Positions 24,856 to 33,842 of a DNA stretch of 64,000 nucleotides are shown here, piece by piece. The first letter of the stretch is position 1; every line of letters starts with the position of its first letter. Both the position numbers and the translations under genes were made by a program. Under the pieces are notes generated by a model, which was not told the DNA's origin, made no database searches, and worked only from the letters and a program-made list of their open reading frames with translations. Origin of the DNA: Streptomyces filamentosus. Lineage in GTDB: Bacteria; Actinomycetota; Actinomycetes; Streptomycetales; Streptomycetaceae. Where the stretch lies: positions 682,001-746,000 of the forward strand of contig NZ_BNBE01000001.1 of assembly GCF_014654895.1 (NCBI RefSeq), read 5' to 3'.

Positions 24856-27800
24856 CGGCGGTTCGCCTCCTCCGGGGTGCGGTCGGCGGCGCAGAGCACA
24901 CCGTCCAGGACGTGGGCCACGTGGGTCAGTTCGGGGTTGCGCATGATGCTGTAGTGGTCGCCGGGCACCCGGTGCACGACGACGTCCTCGGCGACGGCCC
25001 GCCAGCCCTCGACGGCGTCGGGAGAACCCTCCGCCTGGAGGAGGTGCACCGTGCCGGGGTAGCGGGGGCCGGTCGGCCGGTAGGCGGCGAGGCCCAGCAT
25101 GTTGTCCCGGTAGATGCCGTACCGCCGCACCACCTCGTCGAGGTCGAGCCCGGCGGGCACCAGGTCGCCCCAGCCGTCCAGGACGTCGGCGAACAGCCGC
25201 CGCGCGGTGAGCATCTCGCTGCCCGGCGGCAGCTCCTGGGCCGGCATGCCGAGGTCGGCGGTGAGGTCCCGCAGGAAGCTGTGCAGCAGGTAGGCGTGGG
25301 TGTCGGGGCTGTCGGGGTCGCCGTCGTACAGGAAGGAGTCGATCAGCACGATCGGCCCCGGGTCCTCGCCGCGGGCGTGCAGCTGGCGGGCCATCTCGAA
25401 GGCGAGGGTGCCGCCGAGCGACCAGCCGCCGAGCAGGAAGGGGCCGGGTTCGGCGGCCTCCAGCTCGGCCAGGTAGGAGGCGGCGCGGGCCTCGTGGGAG
25501 GGGGCCTCCTGGCCGCCCTCGAAGGCGTAGACGGTGCGGTTGGTGAGGGCGGTGGCCAGCGAGGCGTAGCAGAAGACGCTGCCGCCCGCCGGGTGCACCA
25601 GGGCGAGGGCGGGCGCGACGGTGCCGGACTGGATGCGGGCCAGGGCGCCGGGCCGCTCCTCCGCGCCCGCGCCCAGCGAGCCGATGCGCACGGCCAGGTC
25701 GGCGATGGTGCGGTAGCGGAAGAGGACGCTGACCGGCAGGTCCACGCCGGTCGCGCGGCGCAGCCGGGCCATCACCTGCACGGCGAGCAGCGAATGGCCG
25801 CCGAGGAGGAAGAAGTTGTCGTGCACGCCGACCGTCGCGAGGCCGAGGACGGAGCGCCAGATCTCGGCGAGGGTCTCCTCCAGCGGGGTGGAGGGCTCGG
25901 CGTGCGCGGGCTTCGCGCCGGGCTCCTCGGCGGCGGGGACGGGCAGAGCGGTGCGGTCCACCCGGCCGTCGGGGGTGAGCGGGAAGGCGTCGAGGACGAC
26001 GTAGGAGGTGGGCAGCAGCACCTCGGGCAGCAGCCGCTGGCAGTGGGCGCGCAGCGCCTCGCGCAGCCGGTCGGTCTCCTCGGCGCCGGGGGCGTGCGGC
26101 CGGTGCGGGACGAGGTACGCGACGAGGACGAGGGCCCCGGCGTCGTCGAGGCGGGCGTCGACGCGGGCGTCGCCGACCGCCTCGTGGGTGAGGAGGACGG
26201 CCTCGATCTCGGCGCGCGGGACGCGGACCTGCTTGAGGTGGACCTGCTCGTCGCGGCGGCCGAGGATCTCCAGGGCGCCGTCCTCGCGGAAGCGTCCGAG
26301 GTCCCCGGTGTCGGTCTCCGGGCCGCCGTCGGCGGACGCGTGGACGGCGCCGGGGACGCCGACGGGCACCGGGTTGCCGTGCGCGTCGAGGATCCGGACG
26401 CGGCGGCCGGGCAGCGGGCGGCCGGCGATGTCGTGGCCGGCGGGCGCGTCCCCGGCGCAGCGGCGGGTGGCGATCCCGCCGAGGCCGGGGGCGGAGTAGA
26501 GGGTGTGCAGCTCGGTGCCGGGCAGGGCGGCCAGGCAGCGGCGTTCCAGGGTGAGCGGCAGGGGCTCGCCGGAGACGACGATCCGGCGCGGGGCGCGCAC
26601 GGCGGCGCCGGCCTCGGCGGCGGCGACGAGCCGGTGCAGCAGGCCGGGCCGGATGCGCAGTTCGGTGACGTCGGCGGCGGCGAGGGCGTCGAGGACGGCC
26701 GCCAGGTCGTCGCCGGCGTCGAGGACCTCCCCGGCGGGCGCGGCCGGCGGGGCGTCCGCGGCGGGCGCGGTCAGCCGGTCGAGCTCGGCCAGGTCGTCGT
26801 CGTCGAGGAGGGCGAGCTCGGCGAGCGGGCGGTCGGGGGCGGCGAGGGCGCGGGTCAGCAGCCGGCCGAACATGCGGCTCATGCGGTGCATCACGGCGGA
26901 GTCGAAGAGTTCCGCGTTGTAGACCCAGGAGCCGCCGAGCCGGCGCTCGTGCGCGTACAGGTTCAGTTCGAGGTCGAAGCGGACGATGCCGCTGTCGAAG
27001 GGCACGAGGTCGGCGCCGAGGTGCGGCAGCCGCACCCGCTCGTCGCCCGCGGTCTGGTAGTTGAACAGCACCTGGAAGACCGGGCTGACGGTGGGGTTGC
27101 GGTCGGGCTGGAAGTCGATGACGAGCTTCTCGAAGGGCATGTCCTGGTGGGCGAAGGCGCCGAGCACGGCGTCCTTGCCGCGGCCCACGGCCTCGCGGAG
27201 GGTGGGCGACCCGGTCAGGTCGGAGCGGACGACCAGGGTGTTGACGAAGAAGCCGATCAGCCCCTCCAGCTCCTGGTGGGTCTGGCCGGCGACGGGCACG
27301 CCGAGGAGGACGTCCTCCTGGCCGCTGTAGCGGCCCATCAGGGCGGAGAAGCAGGTGAGCAGGACGGTGAAGGGGGTGGTCCGCTCCTGGAGCGCGAAGG
27401 CGTGCACGGCCCGCGCCAGGTCCTCGGGGAACTCGAACTCCTCGTTGCCGCCGTTGACCCGGTGGCCGGTGGGCCGGGCGCGGTCCATCGGGAGCTGGAG
27501 GATGCCCGGGGCGTCGCTGAGGCGCTCGCGCCAGTACGAGGTGAGCTCCTCCTCGCGCTCGCCGGTGAGGCGGCCGCGCTGCCAGATCGCGTAGTCGATG
27601 TACTGCTGCGGCAGCTCGGGCAGTGCGGCGGCGGCGCCTCCGGTCAACTCGTGGTAGTAGGCGTCGAGTTCGCGGAAGAGGGTGCCGACGGACCAGCCGT
27701 CGCAGACGATGTGGTGGACGCAGAGCGCGATCAGGTGCTCGTCGTCGGAGACCCGGACGGTCAGGGCGCGCAGCAGGGGCCCGGCCGCGAGGTCGAAGGG

Positions 27801-28202
27801 CTGCGCCGACCACTGCTTGACGAACTCCTCGGCGGCCGCGGCGGGTTCGGGTGCCCCGGAGACGTCGGCCTCCTCGACCGCCGGCTCGAAGGGCGGGCCG
27901 ACCTGCTGGACGGGCATGCCGTCGGGGGCGGGGAACACGGTCCGCAGCACCTCGTGCCGCCGGACGACGCGGGCGAGGGCGCCCGCCAGGGCCCCGCGGT
28001 CGGGGGCCGCGGAGGTGCGCAGCACGATGGGGATGTTGTAGGCGCAGCTGCCGGGCACGAGCCGGTCGAGGATCCACAGCCGCCGCTGGGCGAAGGAGAC
28101 GGGTCCGGTGCGGGTCTCCTCGCCGCGGTCGCGCTCGGCGAGCAGCCTGGCGAGCCGGCGCCGCTTCTCTTCCAGGGCATCGGTCGATATCTGGTCGGTC
28201 AC
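24852..28202 (-). CDS. Terminating NRPS: condensation - truncated adenylation remnant - PCP - thioesterase
   Basis: An 1116-aa protein with a GTG start at 28202. The C domain is intact (HHIVCDG at 163-169). The following A region is cut: motifs A1-A4 including the TSGTTGxPKG loop are absent, only A5-A10 echoes remain (ETDTGDLGRF, GRRDEQVHLKQ), and the A10 lysine is Arg (PDGRVDR). The PCP is intact (LLGGHSLLAV, Ser near 804), as is a type I TE (GGWSLGGTLAFE near 926, GDHYSIM for the His). It should condense, accept the last residue loaded in trans, and release the peptide. The next gene encodes the missing A activity. Confidence 0.93.
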   Translation of the reverse strand: MTDQISTDALEEKRRRLARLLAERDRGEETRTGPVSFAQRRLWILDRLVPGSCAYNIPIVLRTSAAPDRGALAGALARVVRRHEVLRTVFPAPDGMPVQQVGPPFEPAVEEADVSGAPEPAAAAEEFVKQWSAQPFDLAAGPLLRALTVRVSDDEHLIALCVHHIVCDGWSVGTLFRELDAYYHELTGGAAAALPELPQQYIDYAIWQRGRLTGEREEELTSYWRERLSDAPGILQLPMDRARPTGHRVNGGNEEFEFPEDLARAVHAFALQERTTPFTVLLTCFSALMGRYSGQEDVLLGVPVAGQTHQELEGLIGFFVNTLVVRSDLTGSPTLREAVGRGKDAVLGAFAHQDMPFEKLVIDFQPDRNPTVSPVFQVLFNYQTAGDERVRLPHLGADLVPFDSGIVRFDLELNLYAHERRLGGSWVYNAELFDSAVMHRMSRMFGRLLTRALAAPDRPLAELALLDDDDLAELDRLTAPAADAPPAAPAGEVLDAGDDLAAVLDALAAADVTELRIRPGLLHRLVAAAEAGAAVRAPRRIVVSGEPLPLTLERRCLAALPGTELHTLYSAPGLGGIATRRCAGDAPAGHDIAGRPLPGRRVRILDAHGNPVPVGVPGAVHASADGGPETDTGDLGRFREDGALEILGRRDEQVHLKQVRVPRAEIEAVLLTHEAVGDARVDARLDDAGALVLVAYLVPHRPHAPGAEETDRLREALRAHCQRLLPEVLLPTSYVVLDAFPLTPDGRVDRTALPVPAAEEPGAKPAHAEPSTPLEETLAEIWRSVLGLATVGVHDNFFLLGGHSLLAVQVMARLRRATGVDLPVSVLFRYRTIADLAVRIGSLGAGAEERPGALARIQSGTVAPALALVHPAGGSVFCYASLATALTNRTVYAFEGGQEAPSHEARAASYLAELEAAEPGPFLLGGWSLGGTLAFEMARQLHARGEDPGPIVLIDSFLYDGDPDSPDTHAYLLHSFLRDLTADLGMPAQELPPGSEMLTARRLFADVLDGWGDLVPAGLDLDEVVRRYGIYRDNMLGLAAYRPTGPRYPGTVHLLQAEGSPDAVEGWRAVAEDVVVHRVPGDHYSIMRNPELTHVAHVLDGVLCAADRTPEEANRR

Positions 28203-28279
28203 GGGCCTACCTGTCTCTTCCTCGTCGCCGTAGGGCACATGGGTGGAACGCGCGGGACCGCGCAGGGTGGTGCGGAGCG

Positions 28280-28327
28280 GCACGGGGCCCGGCCGCCGGG
28301 GGGGGAAGGAACGGCCGGGCCCCGTGC
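28280..28327. terminator. Intra-operon hairpin (possible attenuator)
   Basis: A 16-bp perfect stem, 28280-28295 with 28312-28327, and a 16-nt loop. It lies between the exporter and the terminating NRPS, which are on the same strand, so it may cut downstream expression rather than end the operon. Confidence 0.7.
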
Positions 28328-28345
28328 TGTCGGAGGGGCGGGGAC

Positions 28346-28373
28346 GGCGGGCGGTACGGGCCCCCCGCCCGCC
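28346..28373. terminator. Second hairpin in the same gap
   Basis: A 9-bp perfect stem, 28346-28354 with 28365-28373, only 20 bp beyond the exporter stop. With 28280-28327 it forms a tandem pair. Confidence 0.6.
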
Positions 28374-28393
28374 GCTCCGCCGCCGGACGGGCG

Positions 28394-29686
28394 CTAGGCG
28401 GCCTGGAGCTCCGCCGGGACCTCGTCCTTGATGCCGTGCACCGAGCCGGCCACCAGCCAGCCGATGGCGACCCAGGCGAGGACCGCCGCCAGGACGAAGG
28501 AGGCGGCGTTGCCCCACGCGGAGGCGGCCGCGGCGCCGAGGACGGGGCCGAGGGCGTTGGCGCCCCAGACCAGCGGCAGGGAGACGCCGCCGACCCGGCC
28601 CATGAGCTGCGGCGGGGTGGCCTTCTGCACCATCGTCATGATGCCGACGTTGGCGATCGGCGTGGTGAGCGAGGCGAGGAACTGCGAGAGCGCCACGACC
28701 ACGACGCCCGTCGTGCCCTTGCCGGCCAGGACCATCAGGAGCACGGCGAGGCCGAGCAGGGCGTGGGTCACGATCAGCGCGCGGCCCATCCCCAGCTGGT
28801 GCAGGGCCTTGCGGGAGAAGATCGCGCCGATGACGAAGGCGACGCCGCCGGCACTCATGACGAAGCCGAGCTGCGCGGGGCTGAAGCCCAGGTCGTCGTA
28901 GGCGTACACGACGAGCATCGCCATGGTCATCGAGACGGCGAGGTTGCCGAAGAAGCCCATGAGGGTCAGGCTGCGCAGCAGCCGGTTGCCGACCAGGGTG
29001 GTGAAGCCGTGCTTGAGGTCGGTGACGGCCGCGCCGACGCCCTTGCCGCTGGGCTGCGGGGCGGGCTCCGGCTTGCGGATGGACCAGATCGTGTAGGTGG
29101 ACACGAGGAACGACAGGGCGTCGACGGTGACGGCCTTGGCCGCGCCGAGCGCGCCGACGAGCACGCCGCCGATGCTGCGGCCGAAGACGGCCGCGAGCGA
29201 ACGGCTCATCTGGGTCTTGGCGTTGGCCTCGGCGAAGTCCTCGCGCTCGATCAGCGCCGGGAAGTGCGCCTGGTACGCAAGCTGGAAGATCACGTCCAGG
29301 GCGCCCTTGACCACGGCCACCGCGTACAGGTGCGCCATGCTCACCGAGCCCAGGAACGCGACCAGCGGGAGCGAGCCCAGGGCGACGGCGCGGCCGAGGT
29401 TGGCGACGATCATCAGGGGGCGCCGCCGCATCCGGTCGGTGAGCACGCCGACGACGGGTCCGAGGACCACGAACGGGATCCACTGGAGGGCGATCAGCAG
29501 ACCGACGGATCCGGCGGACGCGCCGAACGCGAGGACTGCCAGGGAGGGCAGCGCGATCAAGGAGACCTCGCTGCCCAGCAGGCTCACGGACTCGCCCGTC
29601 CACAGCTTCATGAAGTCGCTGTTGCGGGTGAGCCCGGGCCTGCGCGGGGCTTCGGCCGCCCTTCCGGGCTGCTCCTGGGTGGTCAT
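28394..29686 (-). CDS. MFS exporter (EntS/MFS_3 type)
   Basis: A 430-aa, roughly 12-helix membrane transporter. DRMRRRP between helices 2 and 3 is the MFS loop motif, and the sequence resembles enterobactin-exporter-like MFS_3 proteins that often accompany NRPS genes. Ends of the protein are cytosolic and charged. The RBS AGAGAGG precedes the ATG. It lies between MbtH and the NRPS, which makes it the probable exporter of the peptide product, and self-resistance by efflux is likely. It is unrelated in sequence to the second MFS protein at 54042-55280. Confidence 0.88.
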   Translation of the reverse strand: MTTQEQPGRAAEAPRRPGLTRNSDFMKLWTGESVSLLGSEVSLIALPSLAVLAFGASAGSVGLLIALQWIPFVVLGPVVGVLTDRMRRRPLMIVANLGRAVALGSLPLVAFLGSVSMAHLYAVAVVKGALDVIFQLAYQAHFPALIEREDFAEANAKTQMSRSLAAVFGRSIGGVLVGALGAAKAVTVDALSFLVSTYTIWSIRKPEPAPQPSGKGVGAAVTDLKHGFTTLVGNRLLRSLTLMGFFGNLAVSMTMAMLVVYAYDDLGFSPAQLGFVMSAGGVAFVIGAIFSRKALHQLGMGRALIVTHALLGLAVLLMVLAGKGTTGVVVVALSQFLASLTTPIANVGIMTMVQKATPPQLMGRVGGVSLPLVWGANALGPVLGAAAASAWGNAASFVLAAVLAWVAIGWLVAGSVHGIKDEVPAELQAA

Positions 29687-29883
29687 CAGGGATTACCTCT
29701 CTGCATGTGAGGGGACGGGGTGGTCGTGGGGGGAAACCGGGGGGTGGCGGCGGTCCCTGGGCGGCCGGGGCGTACGCGATCGGTCGAGCGGTCGAGCGGT
29801 CGGTCGGGCTGCCGTCCGGGAAGTCGGTCGGTCCGGCGGCCGGACTGCCGGCCGGGAGGCCGGCCGGTCAGCCTGCCGGCGGG
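29687..29883. other. GC-rich intergenic segment with short repeats
   Basis: A 197-bp gap between MbtH and the exporter on the same strand. It is full of GGTCGGTC, GGTCGAGC and GCCGGCC elements that can form several alternative hairpins. No gene or promoter is convincing. Confidence 0.4.
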
Positions 29884-30096
29884 TCAGTCGGTCGCGGCCG
29901 CGGCGAGGCGGCGGCGGAGGCTGAGCGGACGCATGTCGGTCCAGACCTCGTTGATGTGGGCCAGGCAGGCGTCCTTGGGCCCGGAGAAGCCGGTGGCGGT
30001 CCAGCCGAGCGGCACCTCGCGGCCCTCGGCCCAGATCGAGTACTGCTCCTCGTGGTTGACCACGACCAGGTACGTGCGGCCATCGTCGTTCTGCAT
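29884..30096 (-). CDS. MbtH-like protein
   Basis: A 70-aa member of the MbtH family, small chaperone-like partners that bind and activate NRPS adenylation domains. The signature NHEEQYSIW and the downstream PLGW and ACLAHINEVWTDMRP blocks are all present. It is the only MbtH protein in the window, so it may serve both the stand-alone A domain and the two A-domain modules. The 46-bp gap to the upstream cyclodeaminase gene indicates co-transcription. Confidence 0.95.
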   Translation of the reverse strand: MQNDDGRTYLVVVNHEEQYSIWAEGREVPLGWTATGFSGPKDACLAHINEVWTDMRPLSLRRRLAAAATD

Positions 30097-30141
30097 GGGT
30101 GTCAGCTCCTTGTCTTCCGTGTCAGGGGTCCTGGGGTGCCG

Positions 30142-31146
30142 TCAGGGGAAGGAGATGCGCTCGCCGATGCCGTGGGAGACGGCCCGCCGGTAGACGAGGG
30201 CGGCGGCCACCGAGTCCTGGACGGGCAGGCCGAGCGTCTCGAAGACGGTGGTCTGGGTGTCGTCGGTGCGGCCGGGCCGGGTGCCGGCCAGGACCTCGCC
30301 GATCTCGGCGGCGATGGCGTCCTCGGTGAGGGCCCCCTCGGCGATGGGCAGCAGGATGTCCCCGGCCTCCCGCAGCGCGGCCTCGCGGTTGTCGACGATC
30401 AGCCGGGCGCCGGCGACCGTCGCGGTGGGCAGCTCGCGGCAGCCGGGGCCGAAGGCGCCGATGGCGTTGATGTGGACGCCGCGGCCCGCGGGCAGCTCCG
30501 CCGGGTCGAAGACCGGCTCGTCCCCGGCGACCGAGGTGGCGGTGCACAGGACGTCGCAGTCGGCCAGGGCCTCGGCGGTGGAGTCGCACACCTCGGCGCG
30601 CGGGTAGAAGCCCTCGGCCCAGCGGGCGAGCTTCTCGGCGGTGGCGCGGGTCCGGCTGTAGATCCGCACCCGGTCCCACTCGCGGGTCCGGGAGAGTGCC
30701 TCCAGGTGGCCGCGGGCCTGCACGCCGGCGCCGATGACGGCGAGCTCGCGGGCGCCCTGGCGGGCCAGGGCGCGGGTGGCGACGGCGGTGACCGCCGCGG
30801 TGCGGATCTCGGTGAGGGCACCGGCGTCCACCAGGGCGAGCGGCTGGCCGTGGACCGCGTCGACCAGGATGACCAGGCCCTGGACGCTGGGAAGTTCCCG
30901 CTCGACGGCGCGCGGGAACATGCTGAGCATCTTCAGGCCGAGGACGGGCTCCTCCTCGGGGCCGCCGACGGCGGGCATCAGGAGCACCATGCCCCCGTGG
31001 CCGGGCGGTTCCACGGTCACCCGCGGGTGCTCGTAGAGCTCGCGCCGGGACGCCCTGACCATGGTGTCCTCCATGGCGGGGATGGCGTCGTCGTAGGTGA
31101 GCAGCTTGCGTACCGCGGCTGCGTCGATCACGTGCAGGTGTCCCAC
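30142..31146 (-). CDS. Ornithine cyclodeaminase / mu-crystallin family protein
   Basis: A 334-aa NAD(P)-binding protein starting at GTG 31146, with GAGGAGAA upstream. TEIRTAAVTAVATR and VIGAGVQARGHLEAL (dinucleotide-binding GxGxQAxxH) identify the family. Members cyclise ornithine or lysine with loss of ammonia (giving proline or pipecolate), reduce ketimines, or act as SbnB-like amino-acid dehydrogenases. In an operon with an amine oxidase, an aminotransferase and NRPS genes it most likely makes a non-standard amino acid. Which reaction it performs cannot be decided from sequence. Confidence 0.85.
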   Translation of the reverse strand: MGHLHVIDAAAVRKLLTYDDAIPAMEDTMVRASRRELYEHPRVTVEPPGHGGMVLLMPAVGGPEEEPVLGLKMLSMFPRAVERELPSVQGLVILVDAVHGQPLALVDAGALTEIRTAAVTAVATRALARQGARELAVIGAGVQARGHLEALSRTREWDRVRIYSRTRATAEKLARWAEGFYPRAEVCDSTAEALADCDVLCTATSVAGDEPVFDPAELPAGRGVHINAIGAFGPGCRELPTATVAGARLIVDNREAALREAGDILLPIAEGALTEDAIAAEIGEVLAGTRPGRTDDTQTTVFETLGLPVQDSVAAALVYRRAVSHGIGERISFP

Positions 31147-31184
31147 CGGGTTCTCCTCGGGTGGCGGTGTCGGATGGTGGCCGT

Positions 31185-32357
31185 TCACGGGCGGAAGCGC
31201 CCGAGGGGGTAGTCGGTGCCGCCGTCGAGGGCGAGTCCGGCGAGCGCGTGGCCGAAGACCGGGACGAACTTGAAGGCCCAGCCGGCGGCGTGGACGAGGA
31301 CGCGGTCGCGGCCCTCGCCGGGCGGGAGCGCGCCGAGGTAGAACTGCCGGTCGTGGTCGCGGGGCAGGGCGATCAGGCACGAGCCGGGCTGTACGGGCTC
31401 CGGGTCGAGCATCGGCATGTGCCGGGCGACGAACTCGGCGGTGCGGCGCAGCTGGTGCGGGTCGGGGCCGGGGCGTTCGGCCGGGGGCGCGGTCCGCGGG
31501 TCGCTCTCGAAGTCGGGGGCGACGCGCACCAGTCCGCCGGGGCTCCACGGGTTGCTGCCGAATCCGTAGAAGAGGTTGGAGTCGGTGTCCGTGGGGGTCT
31601 GGAAGGCGAACCAGGTGGGCAGGTCGCGGGCCTTGTCGCGCAGCCGGAAGTAGGCGGTGGCCATGTCGTACACCTCGACGTCGAGGCGGACGCCGAGCGG
31701 TTCGGTGAGCTCGTTGCTCCAGGGGCCGGCGGTGACGACGACCTTCCCGGCGGTGATCCGGGCGTCCTCGGTGACGACCTCGACGCGCTCGGGGTGCGGC
31801 TCCAGGGCGAGGACGCGCTGCCCGGTGCGGATCTCCGCGCCCGCCGAGCGGGCGAGGTGGGCGAGGGACCAGAGGGTGCCGCGGACGTCGATCACGCCGC
31901 CGTCCGGCTGGTGGAAGCCCTCGTAGTGGGAGGGGAGTCCGGTGAAGCCGAAGCGCTCCTCGATGGCGGAGGCGGTGAGCCACTCGTAGCGCAGCCCGGC
32001 GTCGTCGAGGACCTGGGCGGCGTCGGCTATCTGGCCCTCGTTGGTGGCCTCCTTGGTCTCGCCGAACCACAGGCTGCCGGTGTGGTGCACCAGCCGCCTG
32101 CCGCTCGCCTCCTCCAGGTCGCGCCACAGGGGCAGGGCGCGCACCGTCAGGTCGGTGAGGTCGCGCTGGGTGTACTGGACGCGCCACTGGCGCTCGGCGC
32201 CGGCGGAGCTGCCGGTGTTCTCCGGTCCTTCGGCGCTCTCCAGGACGAGTACGGAGGCGCCCCGGCCCGCCGCGTACCAGGCGGTGCTGAGTCCGACGGC
32301 GCCGCCGCCGACCACGACGAGGTCGTAGGAGCGGGGCGGGGTGCGGTGTGCGGTCAT
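31185..32357 (-). CDS. FAD-dependent amine oxidase (sarcosine / N-methyltryptophan oxidase family)
   Basis: A 390-aa DAO-fold oxidoreductase. VVVGGGAVGLSTAWYAA is the FAD-binding Rossmann motif. Near the C-terminus GSCLIALPRDHDRQFYLG aligns with the CxYxxxxD stretch of monomeric sarcosine oxidase that carries the covalent flavin, and the Cys is conserved, so covalent FAD is likely. Such enzymes oxidise secondary amines or cyclic imino acids, giving imines and H2O2. An ATGA overlap with the aminotransferase upstream and an imine-active family member downstream suggest consecutive steps in building one amino acid (inference). Confidence 0.85.
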   Translation of the reverse strand: MTAHRTPPRSYDLVVVGGGAVGLSTAWYAAGRGASVLVLESAEGPENTGSSAGAERQWRVQYTQRDLTDLTVRALPLWRDLEEASGRRLVHHTGSLWFGETKEATNEGQIADAAQVLDDAGLRYEWLTASAIEERFGFTGLPSHYEGFHQPDGGVIDVRGTLWSLAHLARSAGAEIRTGQRVLALEPHPERVEVVTEDARITAGKVVVTAGPWSNELTEPLGVRLDVEVYDMATAYFRLRDKARDLPTWFAFQTPTDTDSNLFYGFGSNPWSPGGLVRVAPDFESDPRTAPPAERPGPDPHQLRRTAEFVARHMPMLDPEPVQPGSCLIALPRDHDRQFYLGALPPGEGRDRVLVHAAGWAFKFVPVFGHALAGLALDGGTDYPLGRFRP

Positions 32358-33625
32358 GCCGTCCTCCCGAGGGGGGTGCGCCCGCGTCGCCACGACCGGC
32401 TGATGGTGCGCTCCAGCTGGTCCATCAGCTGGGCGGCCTGGTCGTCGTCGATGCCGGGCTGACAGGGGATGTTGATCATTTCCCGGAACCAGCGGCGTTC
32501 GGCCACGGGGCACTCGCCCTCGCGGTGGCCGTGCGCCCGCCACTCCGGCATGAGGTGCAGCGGGAAGTAGCGCAGCGACAGCTGCGAGCCCGCCGCGTCC
32601 ATGGCGTTCAACAGGGCGTCCCTGTCGATCAGTTCGGGGTCCACGAACGCGGTGTACAGGTGGTAGGGGTGGTCGACGCCCTCCGGCACCGGCGGGACGT
32701 GCACGCCGGGGATCCGCGCGAGGCGCTCGGTGTACTGCCGGGCCAGCTCCCGGCGGCGGGCCTGGAGGGCGGGCAGCTTGCCGAGCTGGACGTACCCGAC
32801 CGCGGCGGCCGGCTCCGCGAGCGTCCCGTTGATGCCCGTTCCCCGGAGCATCAGGCAGTCGGCGGTGTAGGAGCCGGCGGGGAACATGGCCCCGGCGGGC
32901 GGGCGGTGGGTCTCGGCGAAGGTGTGCCGGGAGGGCACGTAGACGGCGTCGACCGAGTTGTCGCGCAGGGCGGTCGCGCGGGCGGCGGCCTCGTCGTCGC
33001 GGACGACGAGCATGCCGCCCTCGCCGAGCGTGGTGATGTTCTTGGAGGAGTGGAAGCTGAAGATCCCGAAGTGTCCGAAGGAGCCGAGCGGCCGGCCGTT
33101 CAGCGAGCCGCCGATGGCGTGCGCCGCGTCCTCGACGACGGTCAGTCCGTACCGTTCGGCGAGCGCCATGATGCGCGGCATGTCCGCCGCCCGGCCGCCG
33201 TAGTGGACCATGAGGACGGCGCGGGTGCGGTCGGTGATCAGTTCCTCGATGCGCGAGGCGTCGATGTTGAGCGAGTCGGGTTCCACGTCGCAGAAGCGGA
33301 CCCGGACGCCGTAGTCCAGCAGGGGCTGCACGGTCGCCAGGTAGGTCTGCGGAGTGGCGATGACCTCGTCGCCGGGGCGCAGGTCGAGCAGGTGGATGGC
33401 CAGCCGGAGCGCGGTGGTCCCGCTGGTGACCGAGAGCGCGTGCGCGACGCCGAGGTGGGCGCGGAACGCCTCCTCGAAGCGCTCCCGCCAGACTCCCCCG
33501 GAGAGCGGGCTGCCGGAACGCAGCAGTTCTTCGATCACGGCCAGTTCGTCGTCGCCGAGGATGCTCCCCCGGGTCGGTCTGGCGTGGGAGCCGAGCGGAA
33601 CGACTGCGGATGGTGCACTATCCAT
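32354..33625 (-). CDS. DegT/DnrJ/EryC1/StrS-family aminotransferase
   Basis: A 423-aa PLP enzyme, the second of this family in the window. The PLP lysine is in FSFHSSKNITTLGEGGM and the Asp in VVEDAAHAIGG. VTSGTTALRLAIH binds the phosphate. I chose ATG 33625 (GGGGA just upstream) over ATG 33637, which has no ribosome site. No NDP-sugar genes are present, so it probably aminates a non-sugar ketone or aldehyde for the peptide. It is the first gene of the leftward operon and sits behind the phased repeat operator at 33736-33790. Confidence 0.85.
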   Translation of the reverse strand: MDSAPSAVVPLGSHARPTRGSILGDDELAVIEELLRSGSPLSGGVWRERFEEAFRAHLGVAHALSVTSGTTALRLAIHLLDLRPGDEVIATPQTYLATVQPLLDYGVRVRFCDVEPDSLNIDASRIEELITDRTRAVLMVHYGGRAADMPRIMALAERYGLTVVEDAAHAIGGSLNGRPLGSFGHFGIFSFHSSKNITTLGEGGMLVVRDDEAAARATALRDNSVDAVYVPSRHTFAETHRPPAGAMFPAGSYTADCLMLRGTGINGTLAEPAAAVGYVQLGKLPALQARRRELARQYTERLARIPGVHVPPVPEGVDHPYHLYTAFVDPELIDRDALLNAMDAAGSQLSLRYFPLHLMPEWRAHGHREGECPVAERRWFREMINIPCQPGIDDDQAAQLMDQLERTISRSWRRGRTPLGRTA

Positions 33626-33735
33626 GATTCCCCGCATCGTCTGAAGGGCCTGTGTCGACCTCTGGGCTGGTGACACAACACAATGGCGACAACTAACCAA
33701 ACACGCTACACGAAAGACTTCAAGTAATTCACCAA

Positions 33736-33790
33736 AATCTAGAAACACTCCAGTGCGGTTCCGGTGGGGCTCCGGCGGGGCTCCAGCGGC
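33736..33790 (-). promoter_or_regulatory. SARP-type operator: four 11-bp phased repeats with -10 box
   Basis: On the minus strand four heptamers, CTGGAGC, CCGGAGC, CCGGAAC and CTGGAGT, lie in exact 11-bp steps across 33747-33790. After a 5-bp gap comes TAGATT (33741 down to 33736), a good -10 hexamer. This is the layout of SARP activator sites (DnrI, ActII-ORF4). It points to the aminotransferase-to-NRPS operon starting at 33625. The P450 at 33843 could share the site. Confidence 0.75.
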
Positions 33791-33842
33791 CACTGCGAAC
33801 CTGCGACGAGTGTGGTTTCACCTCTGAGGAGAGGACGCCGTC

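Noticed and set aside
29687..29883. Possible small gene in the repeat-rich gap
   Set aside because: Frames consist of low-complexity Ser/Gly/Arg repeats with no start signal.
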